Positions 63,804 through 64,000 of a stretch of 64,000 bases of DNA are shown here, piece after piece. The DNA lies in assembly GCF_014207595.1 (NCBI RefSeq), contig NZ_JACHGY010000001.1:682001-746000 (forward strand), read 5' to 3'. The position numbers and the translations under genes are program-made. Source of the DNA: Algisphaera agarilytica. GTDB lineage: Bacteria > Planctomycetota > Phycisphaerae > Phycisphaerales > Phycisphaeraceae. Numbering within the stretch: the stretch's first letter is position 1; each line of letters starts with the position of its first letter. The notes under the pieces are model-generated. The model had not been told where the DNA came from and searched no databases. It was given only the letters and a program-made list of their open reading frames with translations.

Positions 63804-64000
63804 TGCACATCCCCCTTGGTCACATCCATAAACAGCTGCTCCAGGTCGGTCTCGACCTGCTTGAATTCAATAATGCGGTATTCACGACGCAGCAGCTCCG
63901 CGAGCAGTTCGCACGCCTGGTCCTCGTCCCCGGCGACCTCGGCTTCGACGTAGGGCCCGGCCTGCTTGGCCTGCTTGACGTAAGGCATCTCCAGCATCGT
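63800..64000 (-). CDS. ABC transporter ATP-binding protein, C-terminal fragment
   Basis: The last 66 codons of a gene that starts beyond the window. No Walker motifs lie in this part; it is assigned from the ending (YRIIEFKQVETDLEQLFMDV), which fits the C-terminal regulatory tail of ABC-2 ATPases, and from the 4-bp overlap with the permease gene. The tail's alternation of strand and helix is typical. Function: the energising subunit of the transporter encoded next to it. Confidence 0.75.
   Translation of the reverse strand, partial: TMLEMPYVKQAKQAGPYVEAEVAGDEDQACELLAELLRREYRIIEFKQVETDLEQLFMDVTKGDVQ

Overview
The window reads as chromosomal DNA of a GC-rich planctomycete, most likely of the class Phycisphaerae. 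The evidence is a set of pseudopilins of the [15 protein letters not shown] type, an acyl carrier protein with a long internal insertion, a sulfatase-fold protein, a GH88 uronyl hydrolase, a BatA/DUF58/ABC 'VWA' operon and an AFG3-like FtsH. I see no plasmid, phage, insertion sequence or CRISPR array. About 60 protein genes, two broken genes and one tRNA fill the window on both strands. Taxonomy is inferred from gene content only.

Layout. 1-3 kb: the end of a sensor kinase, L-rhamnose mutarotase, a small zinc-ribbon protein between two copies of an 89-bp repeat, KDPG aldolase and a DUF2617-like protein. 3-6 kb: a helical-repeat protein translationally coupled to a one-TM protein, then a CYTH protein. 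6-11 kb: a class IV aminotransferase, galactokinase, a dehydratase / acyl carrier protein / dehydratase fatty-acid cassette and a WYL regulator. 11-20 kb: NAD(P)HX dehydratase, LarB, a secreted transglutaminase-like protein, an unrecognised 440-aa protein, a glycosyltransferase, a yellow/MRJP-like secreted protein, RsmA and an SGNH hydrolase. 20-28 kb: MutL, BamD-like and LptE-like envelope proteins, FtsH, a NIT-domain chemoreceptor and a pseudopilin. 29-37 kb: a two-gene glycosyltransferase operon, EF-G, a GT87-like membrane protein, a NYN nuclease, PyrH and Frr. 38-44 kb: two coupled PlsC acyltransferases, a sulfatase-fold protein that has lost its catalytic motifs, an ABC-F ATPase, a YfiT/DinB gene broken by one amber codon, and a sugar isomerase.

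44-49 kb is the most unusual region. A unit of pseudopilin, small two-cysteine membrane protein and sugar isomerase has been tandemly duplicated. The inner isomerase copy survives only as a frameshifted 5' fragment. 49-54 kb is a probable uronate/polysaccharide locus (Gfo/Idh oxidoreductase, AraC regulator, GH88 hydrolase, SDR), followed by tRNA-Val and YqeY. 54-64 kb holds an SGNH protein, a secretin-short-domain-like protein, and a tightly overlapping minus-strand operon: ABC ATPase, permease, DUF58, BatA-like VWA and a 951-aa double-VWA membrane protein.

Nearly every longer intergenic gap carries an inverted repeat whose arms are themselves hairpins. The sequences differ from site to site but the architecture is shared. 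Two pairs share sequence: the 89-bp elements at 803-893 and 1467-1555, and the elements at 14688-14758 and 52749-52815, which have 23 bp of identical arm. Two pieces seem to lie in frame inside mutL and the lptE-like gene. These elements, the duplicated pilin unit and the two-cysteine membrane family are the best candidates for undescribed biology. All functional calls rest on motif recognition by eye; no database search was run.
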